A DNA stretch of 64,000 bases, from positions 49,088-113,087 of the forward strand of contig CAMVGO010000002.1 of assembly GCA_947167045.1 (NCBI GenBank), given 5' to 3'. This document shows positions 35,883 to 45,850 of the stretch, piece after piece (the first letter of the stretch is position 1; each line of letters begins with the position of its first letter). Source of the stretch: an uncultured Clostridia bacterium (GTDB taxonomy: Bacteria; Bacillota; Clostridia; Saccharofermentanales; Saccharofermentanaceae). Both the position numbers and the translations under genes were made by a program. The notes beneath the pieces were generated by a model. It had not been told where the DNA came from. It was given only the letters and a program-made list of their open reading frames with translations, and did not search any database.

Positions 35883-37964
35883 ATGAGAAGGTCATTAAAG
35901 CTTTTAGTTACATTTATATCTGTTTTGATCACTGCTTCGTTATTTTCGCTGGCCGTTCTGGCTGACGGAGATTCAGCGACCGGCTGGCAGGAGAAAGACG
36001 GCAAATGGTATTACTACGATGAAGATGGCAAAATGGTAACCGGCTGGCTTTATATTGAAGAAGATGATAGTAGGTATTATCTTCTCCCAACGGGCGAGAT
36101 GGCAACCGGCTGGCAGGAGATTGGTGATGAGTGGTATTACTTTTTCTCTTCTGGCAAGAGGGCAGAAGGTTGGAATAAGATTGCCGGTGAATGGTATTAT
36201 TTTGATTGGTACGGAATGGAGACCGACTGGTCTAAGATTAATAATGAGTGGTATTACTTTTATCCGTCAGGCAAAATGGCTCACGATACAACGGTAGACG
36301 GATTTACGTTTAACTCCCAAGGTTTGATTGAAAGTGCAAAAGGCAGCAATGATTCCTTCGACTGGGAACTTTCCTCCGGCGGTGAATTAACGGTTTATTG
36401 CAGATCAAATACATTGAAAGTTAAGAACAATATTGAGTACGCGGTAATTGTAATAGATTTATCAACCTCTTTGAAAATAAAGAAGGCAGCCGATTCACAA
36501 TATAACAGTATCGAATTGGTCAGCGGTGATTTTGGTGATTTCTATTATCTGAAAACTGTTGACATATCAGTTCCTGTCGCTTCATTAGGAACCTATGCAT
36601 TTGCCGGATGCACAAATCTTGAATCAATAACAATTCCTGATTCAGTTACTTCAATTGGAGCTTATGCATTTCAAAGCTGTGAAAGACTTCAATCAGTAAC
36701 AATTCCAGATTCAGTTACTTCAATTGGAACTTATGCATTTTCTAGTTGTGTAAGCCTCAAATCAATAACTATTCCTGATTCTGTTACAACCTTCGGAAAA
36801 CAGCCCTTTGGCGGGTGCACCAGCCTGAAAACAGTCAATCTTCCCGATTCTCTTGCTGATTACGCTTACAAAGGCTTGCTTGCAGGAACAGGAATAGAAT
36901 CAATAGTTATCCCTTCATCAGTTACTTCGATCGCAGAGGAAGCATTTATAGATTGTGATAGTCTTAGTTCAGTAACGATTCCGGATTCAGTAAAGTCAAT
37001 TGGAAACAGTGCATTTGAAAATTGTGATAGTCTTAGATCAGTAACGATTCCGAATTCAGTAACGTCAATTGGAAAAGGAGCATTTTCAAGTTGTGACTGT
37101 CTGAACACTATTAAGTTATCTGATAATATATCGACTGTACCTGATTGGGCATTCAGTTATTGTCCTAATCTTACAACTGTGTATTTCTCAGCCGGAGTTA
37201 AGCGTGTTTCTGCCGGTGCTTTTTATAAATCTCCAGTTAAAGATATTTATTTTACCGGCACTAAAAATGATTGGGATAAGATAGCAATAACATCTGCTAC
37301 ATATATGCAACGTTACTCTCCAGATGATCCTTATGGTGAACCTGTGGAATTATATGCAGAATCAATGACTGTGCTTTTTAAAGGAACATATATCCATTAT
37401 TTGAAAAATGAGTGGGTACAGGACAGCAAAGGCTGGTGGTATCGTTATTCTGACGGTTCTTATCCTGTATCCCGGTGGGAAAACATAGATAAAAAGTGGT
37501 ATTACTTTGATGCTTCCGGTTACATGGTTACAGGCTGGCAGAAAATAGATAGCAGCTGGTTTTTCTTAAATAGAAACGGTGTTATGCAGACCGGTTGGAT
37601 CGAAGACGGCGGCATATGGTATTACCTGAAATCTTCCGGTGTCATGGCAACAGGGTGGCAAGAGATAGGTGAGATCTGGTACTACTTCGGCACTAACGGG
37701 AAGATGGCAAAAGGTTGGCAGAAGATTGGCAGCAAGGATTATTACTTCAAGTCGAATGGCTCGATGGCTTCTGATGAATATATCGACGGATACTATCTGG
37801 ATAAGAGTGGTGCATGGACATACAAACCGAGATCTTCTTGGAAGAAGAATTCAAAGGGCTGGTACTATCAGGATACGTCCGGATGGTATGCAAAGAACGG
37901 CACTTGGAAGATCGATGGCAAGAACTACAATTTCGATGCTAAAGGCTACTGCACGAATCCGTAA
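35883..37964 (+). CDS. Secreted surface protein: choline/cell-wall-binding repeats flanking a BspA-type LRR domain
   Basis: Signal peptide; GWQEIGDEWYYFFSSGKRAEGW repeats; SITIPDSVTSIGAYAFQSC LRRs. Confidence 0.9.
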   Translation: MRRSLKLLVTFISVLITASLFSLAVLADGDSATGWQEKDGKWYYYDEDGKMVTGWLYIEEDDSRYYLLPTGEMATGWQEIGDEWYYFFSSGKRAEGWNKIAGEWYYFDWYGMETDWSKINNEWYYFYPSGKMAHDTTVDGFTFNSQGLIESAKGSNDSFDWELSSGGELTVYCRSNTLKVKNNIEYAVIVIDLSTSLKIKKAADSQYNSIELVSGDFGDFYYLKTVDISVPVASLGTYAFAGCTNLESITIPDSVTSIGAYAFQSCERLQSVTIPDSVTSIGTYAFSSCVSLKSITIPDSVTTFGKQPFGGCTSLKTVNLPDSLADYAYKGLLAGTGIESIVIPSSVTSIAEEAFIDCDSLSSVTIPDSVKSIGNSAFENCDSLRSVTIPNSVTSIGKGAFSSCDCLNTIKLSDNISTVPDWAFSYCPNLTTVYFSAGVKRVSAGAFYKSPVKDIYFTGTKNDWDKIAITSATYMQRYSPDDPYGEPVELYAESMTVLFKGTYIHYLKNEWVQDSKGWWYRYSDGSYPVSRWENIDKKWYYFDASGYMVTGWQKIDSSWFFLNRNGVMQTGWIEDGGIWYYLKSSGVMATGWQEIGEIWYYFGTNGKMAKGWQKIGSKDYYFKSNGSMASDEYIDGYYLDKSGAWTYKPRSSWKKNSKGWYYQDTSGWYAKNGTWKIDGKNYNFDAKGYCTNP

Positions 37965-37984
37965 GAAAACTATTTAATTTGACT

Positions 37985-38030
37985 ATGGCCGGCTTAGGTG
38001 GATATTTGCCTGAGCCGGTTATTTATGCTT
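37985..38030 (+). terminator. Terminator-like hairpin
   Basis: GCCGGCTTAGGTGGATATTTGCCTGAGCCGGTTATTT. Confidence 0.55.
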
Positions 38031-38166
38031 CAGCGACATATGGGATTACTTCGTATTACCGGGTACACCTTTTGTGTTGCAGAAGTTTTGTTCACAACAA
38101 GATAAAAAGATGCGATAATCTGCAAACAGGTAATTCTATATTTTAAAAAGAAAGTTGGAGAGGTTG

Positions 38167-39840
38167 ATGGAAGCAAAAAGTCTTAAGCTCCTTGTATCTG
38201 TTCTTGCTGCGGCATTAGCTATATTTGTGTTCTTTAGTCTTCCCGAGGCAACTGTTACGGTCAATGCCGCTTCGGGAATTGAGATCAATGAGACTAATTT
38301 CCCGGATGAGAATTTCAGAAGTTATGTATCTAAAGAATGTGATAAAGACGGCAACGGTTTCTTAAGTGATTCGGAGATCAGCAAAGTCAAATCTATTTAT
38401 GTTGTATTCTGTTCCATTACAGATATGAAAGGTATTGAATATTTTACTTCCCTTGAATACCTCTATTGTTTCAACAATAAGATCACAAGCCTTGATTTGA
38501 GTAAGAATACCGAACTGAAAGAGCTCAGATGCCACTCCAATAAGCTGACAAGCCTCGATGTTAGTAAGAACACAGCACTGACGGAACTCGTCTGTTCATA
38601 TAACCTGATTACCAGTCTTGATGTGAGCAGGAACATATATTTGAAAGAATTGGATTGCGCGGATCTGAAAGTGTCAAGCCTTGATCTGAGAAGAAATACG
38701 GCTCTGACACATATTGACTGCCATTACAACCAGCTGACCAGCCTTGATGTGAGTAAAAATACCGGTTTAACGTATTTGAATTGTAGTGATAACAAACTTC
38801 AGGAACTTGATCTAAGCAGGAATACCGCTCTGACTTTTTTATCGTGTGAGAAGAATCAGCTTAAAAGTCTTGATCTGAGCCGGAATACTGTGCTGAGGGA
38901 GTTATTATGCTACAACAACCAGCTCTCAGGTCTTGATCTCAGAAAGAATTCCGCATTGAAACAACTGAGGTGTTTCAACAACTCCCTTAAATATCTATTT
39001 ATTGGGGATAACCAGTATTTGCTGGAAGCATTTACGACTGGTGTATATCCTAGAAAATTAACCGGTTTGCCTGATTCAGCTATTTATTATGGACATGATT
39101 TTTCTTCCAGCAGCGACAATGGTTTTATAATCGACCGTTCAGTAACGCTTATTACTGCATACGGCTGGAACAAAATAAACAATAACTGGATATACTTGAA
39201 AGATGATGCAACCATTGCAACAGGCTGGTTCAAGGTCGGCAGCAACTGGTATTACTCTGATGCCAACGGGTTTGTGCAGACCGGTTGGATTAAAGAAGGC
39301 GGCGCCTGGTTCTATTTGAGATCAACGGGTGAGATGGCAACAGGCTGGCAGCAGATATCCGGTGGATGGTATTACTTTGACGTCAACGGAAAGATGAAGA
39401 CCGGCTGGCAGAGGATAGGCGGCAAGGACTACTATTTCAAATCCAACGGTGAAATGGCATCTGATGAATATATCGACGGATACTATCTTGATAAGAACGG
39501 AGTTTGGACTTACAAATACAAAGCTTCATGGAAGTCTGATACCAAGGGCACTTATTTTCAGGATGCCAACGGTTGGTATCCTAAGAACCAGTGGCTTAAG
39601 ATCGATAACAAATGGTATTTCTTCAAACCTGATGGATATATGGCAGTAGAGGAATACTGGAACGGTTACTGGTTCAATACAAACGGCACATGGACTTATA
39701 CTTCAAGAGCAAGTTGGAAGAAGAATTCCAAGGGCTGGTACTATCAGGATACAGCCGGATGGTATGCAAAGAACGGCACCTGGAAGATCGACGGCAAGCT
39801 ATATAAATTTGATGCTAAAGGCTACTGCACGAATCCGTAA
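38167..39840 (+). CDS. Secreted surface protein: EF-hand/dockerin-like motif, LRRs, C-terminal choline-binding-type repeats
   Basis: DKDGNGFLSDSEI; NKLTSLDVSKNTALTELVCS repeats; GWQQISGGWYYFDVNGKMKTGWQ repeats; ATG 38167 preferred over TTG 38155. Confidence 0.88.
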   Translation: MEAKSLKLLVSVLAAALAIFVFFSLPEATVTVNAASGIEINETNFPDENFRSYVSKECDKDGNGFLSDSEISKVKSIYVVFCSITDMKGIEYFTSLEYLYCFNNKITSLDLSKNTELKELRCHSNKLTSLDVSKNTALTELVCSYNLITSLDVSRNIYLKELDCADLKVSSLDLRRNTALTHIDCHYNQLTSLDVSKNTGLTYLNCSDNKLQELDLSRNTALTFLSCEKNQLKSLDLSRNTVLRELLCYNNQLSGLDLRKNSALKQLRCFNNSLKYLFIGDNQYLLEAFTTGVYPRKLTGLPDSAIYYGHDFSSSSDNGFIIDRSVTLITAYGWNKINNNWIYLKDDATIATGWFKVGSNWYYSDANGFVQTGWIKEGGAWFYLRSTGEMATGWQQISGGWYYFDVNGKMKTGWQRIGGKDYYFKSNGEMASDEYIDGYYLDKNGVWTYKYKASWKSDTKGTYFQDANGWYPKNQWLKIDNKWYFFKPDGYMAVEEYWNGYWFNTNGTWTYTSRASWKKNSKGWYYQDTAGWYAKNGTWKIDGKLYKFDAKGYCTNP

Positions 39841-39864
39841 GATTTCTTGCTTTATTGAAGCAGC

Positions 39865-39898
39865 AATTAGGGTTGCGGAAATTTCCGCAACCCTAATT
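39865..39898. repeat. 34-bp perfect palindrome with no loop
   Basis: AATTAGGGTTGCGGAAA|TTTCCGCAACCCTAATT. Confidence 0.95.
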
Positions 39899-39926
39899 AA
39901 TGACTGATAAACACACTGTAAATAGA

Positions 39927-40241
39927 TTATGCTGACTTATTACCGGCAAGCTCTCTGACTTTTTCGATTGAGAGGCCGGAAAACTCTGCAATCTTCTCGA
40001 GTGATAACGAGCCATCATTAATCATCTTTTTAGCATTCTCTATTCTGTCTTTTTCAAGCACGTCATTTTCGGTGATGAATATAACGTAGCACTCCGGAAG
40101 GTCAGTAAATTCATCACCTGGATTAAGGCTGTTTGCATCGATAACGCTCGAGTGATATCTGGCCCGTTTCTTGTGCGGGGTATCCCGCGGGAGCTTTACA
40201 CTTGACAAAAAACGGTACCTGTGAAATACTTTGACAATCAA
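39927..40241 (-). pseudogene. Truncated Rpn/PD-(D/E)XK nuclease family (transposase-associated) remnant
   Basis: RARYHSSVIDANSLNPGDEFTDLPECYVIFITENDVL plus C-terminal IENAKKMINDGSLSLEKIAEFSGLSIEKVREL; N-terminal catalytic part missing. Confidence 0.65.
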
Positions 40242-40256
40242 ACTATTTAGTTTGGG
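40229..40256. promoter_or_regulatory. Candidate FabT-like (MarR family) operator upstream of fabH
   Basis: CTTTGACAATCAAACTA followed by CAAACT-ATTT-AGTTTG. Confidence 0.5.
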
Positions 40257-40314
40257 GAGCCGGCATGTTCATGATCCGGGCTTCTCAAAGGGATAGAATA
40301 AAGAGGTTTTAGTA

Positions 40315-41292
40315 ATGACAGGAAGAATCATAGGACTCGGATCGTATTTACCGAAAAAGGTCGTAACCAATGACGACTTTGCGAAATTTCTGGATACGAG
40401 CGACGAGTGGATCACAGAGCGTACCGGTATCAAGGAAAGACATATTGCAGACCACATTACTGAGAAGCCGTCAACGATGGCTGTCGAGGCTGCAAAGAAA
40501 GCCGTAGAGGATGCGGGGATAGATCCCAAGGACATCGACCTCATCGTAACGGCATCCACTACATCAGACAGCGTTATACCTGCTTTATCCTGCATCGTTC
40601 AGAGAGAACTGGGCGTAACCGAGAATTGCGGATGCTTTGACGTTGTATGCGCATGTCCCGGCTTCATCGTTGCATTCAATACTGTTCAGGGTTTTATCGA
40701 GTCAGGCAACTCCAAGACTGCTCTTGTAATCGGTACCGAGTGCAATTCGAATTTTGCGAACTATGAGGACAGAGGAACATGTATCCTCTTTGGCGACGGT
40801 GCAGGTGCTGCGGTTCTTAAGGCTGAGGATATCAAGCGTAACGAGTTCATCATGAGATCTTCAGGATATAGAAGCGACTGCCTCAGATGCGAGGCTGCAA
40901 GACAGCCCGACAGGTGGGAGGAAGAAGGCTTCAAGACAGCAACTGCTTTCTACATGCAGGGAAGAGAAGTATTTAAGTTTGCAGTATCGGAAGTTCCTCA
41001 GATAATCAAGGATCTTGCTGAGAAGTACAGCTTTGATCTCGAGAATGACGTGGATTACTTTATCCTCCACCAGGCAAATGCGCGCATCATCGAAGCTACT
41101 GCTAAAAAGCTCGGGATCGACAGGGCTAAGTTCCCAATGAACATCATGAATTACGGCAATGTTTCATCTGCGAGCATTCCGATGCTACTTACCGAAATGA
41201 AGCAGGACGGAAGGCTCAAGCCCGGAATGAAGCTCGTGCTCGCAAGTTTTGGCGCAGGCCTCACATGGGATGCTAACTATATTGTTTACTAA
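40315..41292 (+). CDS. fabH: 3-oxoacyl-ACP synthase III
   Basis: DTSDEWITERTGIKERHIA, DVVCACPGF, LHQANARI, NYGNVSSASIP. Confidence 0.95.
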   Translation: MTGRIIGLGSYLPKKVVTNDDFAKFLDTSDEWITERTGIKERHIADHITEKPSTMAVEAAKKAVEDAGIDPKDIDLIVTASTTSDSVIPALSCIVQRELGVTENCGCFDVVCACPGFIVAFNTVQGFIESGNSKTALVIGTECNSNFANYEDRGTCILFGDGAGAAVLKAEDIKRNEFIMRSSGYRSDCLRCEAARQPDRWEEEGFKTATAFYMQGREVFKFAVSEVPQIIKDLAEKYSFDLENDVDYFILHQANARIIEATAKKLGIDRAKFPMNIMNYGNVSSASIPMLLTEMKQDGRLKPGMKLVLASFGAGLTWDANYIVY

Positions 41293-41323
41293 AGTTAATC
41301 AGTGAAAAAGGAGATATAAGATT

Positions 41324-42256
41324 ATGACCAGGATCACAGATTTGATCGGAATTAAATATCCTATTTTCCAGGGCGGTATGGCCTGGGTTGCTGACTGGCA
41401 CATTGCTGCAGCAGTTTCAGAGGCAGGCGGACTTGGCATCATCGGCGTCGGCGGTGCTGACGAGAACTGGCTCCGTGACCAGATCAAGAAGTGCCGTGAA
41501 GCAACAGACAAGCCGTTCGGCGTAAACCTCATGCTCATGAACCCCAGAGCTCCCGAGATTGCAAAGGTCATCGCAGAGGAGAAGGTTAAGGTCGTAACAA
41601 CAGGTGCAGGATCACCTGAGAAATACATGGCTATGTGGAAGAAAGCGGGCATCATCGTTGTTCCCGTAATCGCAGGCGTTGCTCTTGCCAAGAGAATGCA
41701 GCAGTGCGGTGCCGATGCGGTCATTGCAGAGGGTACAGAGTCCGGCGGACACATCGGTGAGGCAACGACTATGACACTTGTTCCCCAGGTCGTCGATGCA
41801 GTATCCATCCCCGTCATCGCCGCAGGCGGTATCGCTGACGGCAGAGGCGTGGCTGCTGCTTTCATGCTCGGCGCCGAGGGTGTTCAGTGCGGTACTGTTT
41901 TCTGTGCATGCGATGAAGTAAATGTTCATCAGAACTACAAGGACATGGTCATTAAGGCTAAGGACAACTCAACAAGAGTTACCGGCAGATCTTACGGCCA
42001 TCCCGTCAGACAGATAAGAAATGCTCTTTCCAACAAGTATCTTGAGATGGAGCAGAGCGGGGTAACTTTCGAGGAGCTCGAGGGACTTACGGTAGGAAGT
42101 CTCCGCAAGGCTGTTGTTGAGGGAGATACCAAGGAAGGTACTTTCATGGCAGGACAGATCGCCGGTCTTGTCAATGAGATCAGACCTGCAAAGGTCATCA
42201 TCGAATCAATGTTCGAACAGGCAGATAAACTTATGGGAAGGAAGCTCGAAGCATAA
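41324..42256 (+). CDS. fabK: Enoyl-ACP reductase II (FMN-dependent)
   Basis: YPIFQGGMAWVAD, VTTGAGSPEKY, EGTESGGHIGEATTM. Confidence 0.93.
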   Translation: MTRITDLIGIKYPIFQGGMAWVADWHIAAAVSEAGGLGIIGVGGADENWLRDQIKKCREATDKPFGVNLMLMNPRAPEIAKVIAEEKVKVVTTGAGSPEKYMAMWKKAGIIVVPVIAGVALAKRMQQCGADAVIAEGTESGGHIGEATTMTLVPQVVDAVSIPVIAAGGIADGRGVAAAFMLGAEGVQCGTVFCACDEVNVHQNYKDMVIKAKDNSTRVTGRSYGHPVRQIRNALSNKYLEMEQSGVTFEELEGLTVGSLRKAVVEGDTKEGTFMAGQIAGLVNEIRPAKVIIESMFEQADKLMGRKLEA

Positions 42257-43173
42257 TGAAGATCGCTTTTTGTTATCCGGGCCAGGGAGTACAGCAGGTA
42301 GGAATGGCGGAAGGTTTCGTCAGAGCAGACGAACACTATGCCGACATGATCGCCGAAGCAACAAAGGCTTCGGGAGTCGACATGAACAAGCTCCTCTTTG
42401 AGCCCAACGACGACATCAATATCACGGAATACACGCAGCCCGCACTCGTTACGGCATGCTGCATCATCACGGACGCTCTCCTGATCGCAGGTTACAGACC
42501 TGAGGTCACGGCAGGCCTCTCTTTGGGCGAATACTGCAGCCTCTATGTTGCAGGCGCCATGAGTTTTGAGGACGCCGTAAGGCTCACGAGGATCAGGGGA
42601 AAGCTCATGTCTTCCGAAGTCCCTGCAGGCGAGGGCTCGATGGCTGCCGTCATCGGACTTGATGCGGAGACGATCGAGAGCGTCACGAGCACGATCGAAG
42701 GCTGCTGGCCCGCAAACTTCAACTGCCCCGGACAGATCGTCATCACGGGAAAGAAGGAAGCGGTTCAGGAGGCTATGCCCAAGCTCATGGAGGCAGGCGC
42801 AAAGAAGGTCGTTGAACTCAATGTATCAGGCCCGTTCCATTCACCGCTTCTCAAGGGCGCAGGCGAAAAGCTCGCCAAAGAACTCGAGAGCGTCGAACTG
42901 AGCGACCTGAAGATCCCTTACCTGGCAAACGTCAACGGTGCGCAGGTAACGGACAAGGCACAGATAAAGGATCTGCTCAAGCAGCAGGTGTACAGCCCCG
43001 TAAAGTGGGAGCAGACTCTCTATGAACTCGAGAAGATGGGCGTTGACACCATCATAGAAGTAGGTCCCGGAAAGACGATCGCGGGCTTTGTCAGAAAGAC
43101 AGTCCCGTCTATAAGGGTAATCGGCGTTTCGACACCGGAAGATGTCGAAAGCTTAGCGGAAAAACTCGGCTGA
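42256..43173 (+). CDS. fabD: Malonyl-CoA ACP transacylase
   Basis: CYPGQGVQQVGM, AGLSLGEYCSLYVAG, SGPFHSPLL. Confidence 0.95.
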   Translation: MKIAFCYPGQGVQQVGMAEGFVRADEHYADMIAEATKASGVDMNKLLFEPNDDINITEYTQPALVTACCIITDALLIAGYRPEVTAGLSLGEYCSLYVAGAMSFEDAVRLTRIRGKLMSSEVPAGEGSMAAVIGLDAETIESVTSTIEGCWPANFNCPGQIVITGKKEAVQEAMPKLMEAGAKKVVELNVSGPFHSPLLKGAGEKLAKELESVELSDLKIPYLANVNGAQVTDKAQIKDLLKQQVYSPVKWEQTLYELEKMGVDTIIEVGPGKTIAGFVRKTVPSIRVIGVSTPEDVESLAEKLG

Positions 43174-43191
43174 TATCAGGAGGTAAAGATC

Positions 43192-43938
43192 ATGTCAGAG
43201 ATTACAGGAAAAACAGCAATCGTAACAGGCGCTTCAAGAGGTATCGGCAGAGCTATCGCAGTCAGGCTCGCAAAGAGCGGATATAACATCGCGATCGTCG
43301 ATGCATGCCCTCTCGAAATGAGCAAGGACTGTGAAGATGAGGTAAAGGCACTTGGCGTTGAGGCTAAGGCTTACCAGTGCAACGTCGCTGATTTCGAGAA
43401 GGTCGGCGAGACGGTAGCGCAGATCAATGAGGATTTCGGAGGCATCTACATCCTCGTAAACAACGCCGGCATCACAAGAGATACGCTGCTTCTCAAGATG
43501 ACAGAGCAGAATTTCGATGACGTCATCGCAGTCAACCTCAAGGGTACATTCAATTTCATCAAGCACTGCACGCCCTTCATGATGAAGAAGAGGGAAGGAA
43601 GAGTCGTAAGCATTTCTTCCATCGTAGGTCTTGAGGGACAGGCAGGCCAGGTCAACTATTCCGCTTCAAAGGCAGGAATCATCGGTGTTACAAAGTCATG
43701 TGCAAGAGAGCTGGCTTCAAGAAACATCACTTTCAACGCAATCGCTCCCGGATATGTTGAGACACCTATGACGGCTGTTCTCACAGACAAGCAGAAGGAA
43801 GCGATCTTCGAGATGATCCCTCTCAAGAGATACGGACAGCCCGAAGACATCGCCAATGCGGTTAATTTCCTCTGCTCTGCTGACGCTTCTTACATCACAG
43901 GTCAGGTATTGAGCGTTGACGGCGGAATGCATATGTAA
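43192..43938 (+). CDS. fabG: 3-oxoacyl-ACP reductase
   Basis: VTGASRGIGRAIA, NNAGITRD, YSASKAGIIG. Confidence 0.95.
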   Translation: MSEITGKTAIVTGASRGIGRAIAVRLAKSGYNIAIVDACPLEMSKDCEDEVKALGVEAKAYQCNVADFEKVGETVAQINEDFGGIYILVNNAGITRDTLLLKMTEQNFDDVIAVNLKGTFNFIKHCTPFMMKKREGRVVSISSIVGLEGQAGQVNYSASKAGIIGVTKSCARELASRNITFNAIAPGYVETPMTAVLTDKQKEAIFEMIPLKRYGQPEDIANAVNFLCSADASYITGQVLSVDGGMHM

Positions 43939-43990
43939 TCAACTGCCTTTACGGCATCACGAAAATAAGAATCACGGAGAAATTAATTAA

Positions 43991-45223
43991 ATGGCAAACA
44001 GAGTTGTAGTAACCGGCATGGGTGCGATCACCCCTCTTGGTAACAGCGTAGAGGCTTTCTGGGAAGGTCTCAAAAAAGGGAAGGCAGCTACCGCGCCGAT
44101 TACAAAGTTTGATGCGAGCAATTCCAAGGTTAAGCTTGCATGCGAAGTAAAGGATTTCGATCCTCAGAACTATATGGATTTCAAGACGATGAAGCGTATG
44201 GAGCCCTTTGCTCATTTCGCTTTGGCTGCCGCAAAGGAAGCTATCGAGCAGGCAGGTCTTGATATGGAAAAGGAAGACCCTTACAGAGTCGGTGTCATCG
44301 TAAGCTCCGGTATCGGATCGATGCAGGCTCACGAGAGAGAGCAGATCAGATACGAGAAGAACGGCAAGATCGCTCCCATGTACATCCCCATGATGATCGC
44401 AAATATGGCATCAGCCAACATTGCCATCCAGTACGGAATGAAGGGCATCAACACCTGTGTTGTTACGGCATGCGCTACAGGACTTCACTCAATCGGTGAC
44501 GCATTCAAGGCTATTAAGTTCGGCGATGCAGACGTAATGATCACGGGCGGATGCGAGGCAGCCGTATGTAAGACGGGCGTACAGGGATTTGCGGCTCTTA
44601 CGGCTCTTTCCACCAACGAGGATCCCGAGACAGCTTCAAGACCGTTCGATAAGGACAGAGACGGATTCGTGATCGGTGAAGGTTCAGGCGTTCTCGTTCT
44701 CGAATCTTATGAGCACGCAAAGGCAAGAGGCGCAAACATCCTTGCTGAGGTTGTCGGATACGGCGCGACATGCGACGCATATCACATCACTTCACCTGCT
44801 GAAGACGGATCCGGCGCCGGCATGGCCATGATCATCGCGATGAAGGAAGCAGGCATCAAGCCGTCCGATATCGCTTACATCAATGCACACGGCACATCAA
44901 CCCACCACAACGACCTTTTCGAGACACGTGCGATGAAGTACGCGTTCAAGGAAGATATAAAGAACATCTCCATCAACTCCACAAAGTCCATGATCGGTCA
45001 CGTATTGGGCGGTGCTGGCGGCGTGGAGCTCATCACCTGCGTTAAGGCCATCCAGGACGGATACGTTCACGTTACGGCAGGTTCAAAAGAGGCCGAAGGC
45101 GAGATGGATCTTGATTACACCTTTATTGAACCCAAGAATCGCGATATAGTTTATGCTATGACAAACAACTTGGGATTCGGCGGCCACAATGCCTCCATGA
45201 TCGTTAAGAAGTTTGAAGAATAA
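43991..45223 (+). CDS. fabF: 3-oxoacyl-ACP synthase II
   Basis: VVVTGMGAITPLGNSVEAFWEGL, VVTACATGLHS, NAHGTSTHHND, KSMIGHVLGGAGG. Confidence 0.95.
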   Translation: MANRVVVTGMGAITPLGNSVEAFWEGLKKGKAATAPITKFDASNSKVKLACEVKDFDPQNYMDFKTMKRMEPFAHFALAAAKEAIEQAGLDMEKEDPYRVGVIVSSGIGSMQAHEREQIRYEKNGKIAPMYIPMMIANMASANIAIQYGMKGINTCVVTACATGLHSIGDAFKAIKFGDADVMITGGCEAAVCKTGVQGFAALTALSTNEDPETASRPFDKDRDGFVIGEGSGVLVLESYEHAKARGANILAEVVGYGATCDAYHITSPAEDGSGAGMAMIIAMKEAGIKPSDIAYINAHGTSTHHNDLFETRAMKYAFKEDIKNISINSTKSMIGHVLGGAGGVELITCVKAIQDGYVHVTAGSKEAEGEMDLDYTFIEPKNRDIVYAMTNNLGFGGHNASMIVKKFEE

Positions 45224-45238
45224 GGAGGATCCCTTTCT

Positions 45239-45679
45239 ATGGCAAATGCGCTTACCACAACGGAGATCATGAAGATCATCCCCCACAGACATCCCTTCCT
45301 TCTCATTGACAGGGTAGAGGATTATCAGCCGGGCGAATACTGCATCGCTTATAAGAATTTCACATATGACGAGTACTTCTTCAGGGGACACTTCCCGGAT
45401 TATCCGATAGTTCCCGGTGTCATCACGGTTGAAGCTCTTGCACAGGCAGGCGCCGTAGCCATCCTCTCGAGAGAGGATTTTAAGGGCAAGATCGCTGTTT
45501 TCGCAGGCATCGACAAGTGCAAGTTCAAGGCAGCTGTCGTTCCCGGTGATACAGTAAGGCTCGAGACAAGGATCACTGCTGTAAAGGGTCCCGTCGGACT
45601 CGGCGAGGCAGTTGCAACGGTAAACGGCAAGGTAGCCGTACAGGCAACTTTGAAGTTTGCGATCCTTACAAATTCATAA
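45239..45679 (+). CDS. fabZ: 3-hydroxyacyl-ACP dehydratase
   Basis: IIPHRHPFLLIDRV, RGHFPDYPIVPGVITVEALAQ. Confidence 0.95.
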   Translation: MANALTTTEIMKIIPHRHPFLLIDRVEDYQPGEYCIAYKNFTYDEYFFRGHFPDYPIVPGVITVEALAQAGAVAILSREDFKGKIAVFAGIDKCKFKAAVVPGDTVRLETRITAVKGPVGLGEAVATVNGKVAVQATLKFAILTNS

Positions 45680-45712
45680 AAGTAAGTAAAACTGACTGTT
45701 CATTATCAACTG

Positions 45713-45745
45713 ACCCCGTGGCGCATGCTGCGGGGCCTGTTTTAC
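45713..45745 (+). terminator. Terminator-like hairpin after fabZ
   Basis: CCCCGTGGCGCATGCTGCGGGGCCTGTTTT. Confidence 0.6.
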
Positions 45746-45850
45746 CAGGGAGTTTTAAATCAGGCAGATTTATATGAATCACCACGCCGGTTTAGTGCTA
45801 TCCTAATCAGTATCATTTAAATATCAGGAAAAAACAAAAGAGGAAGTAAT

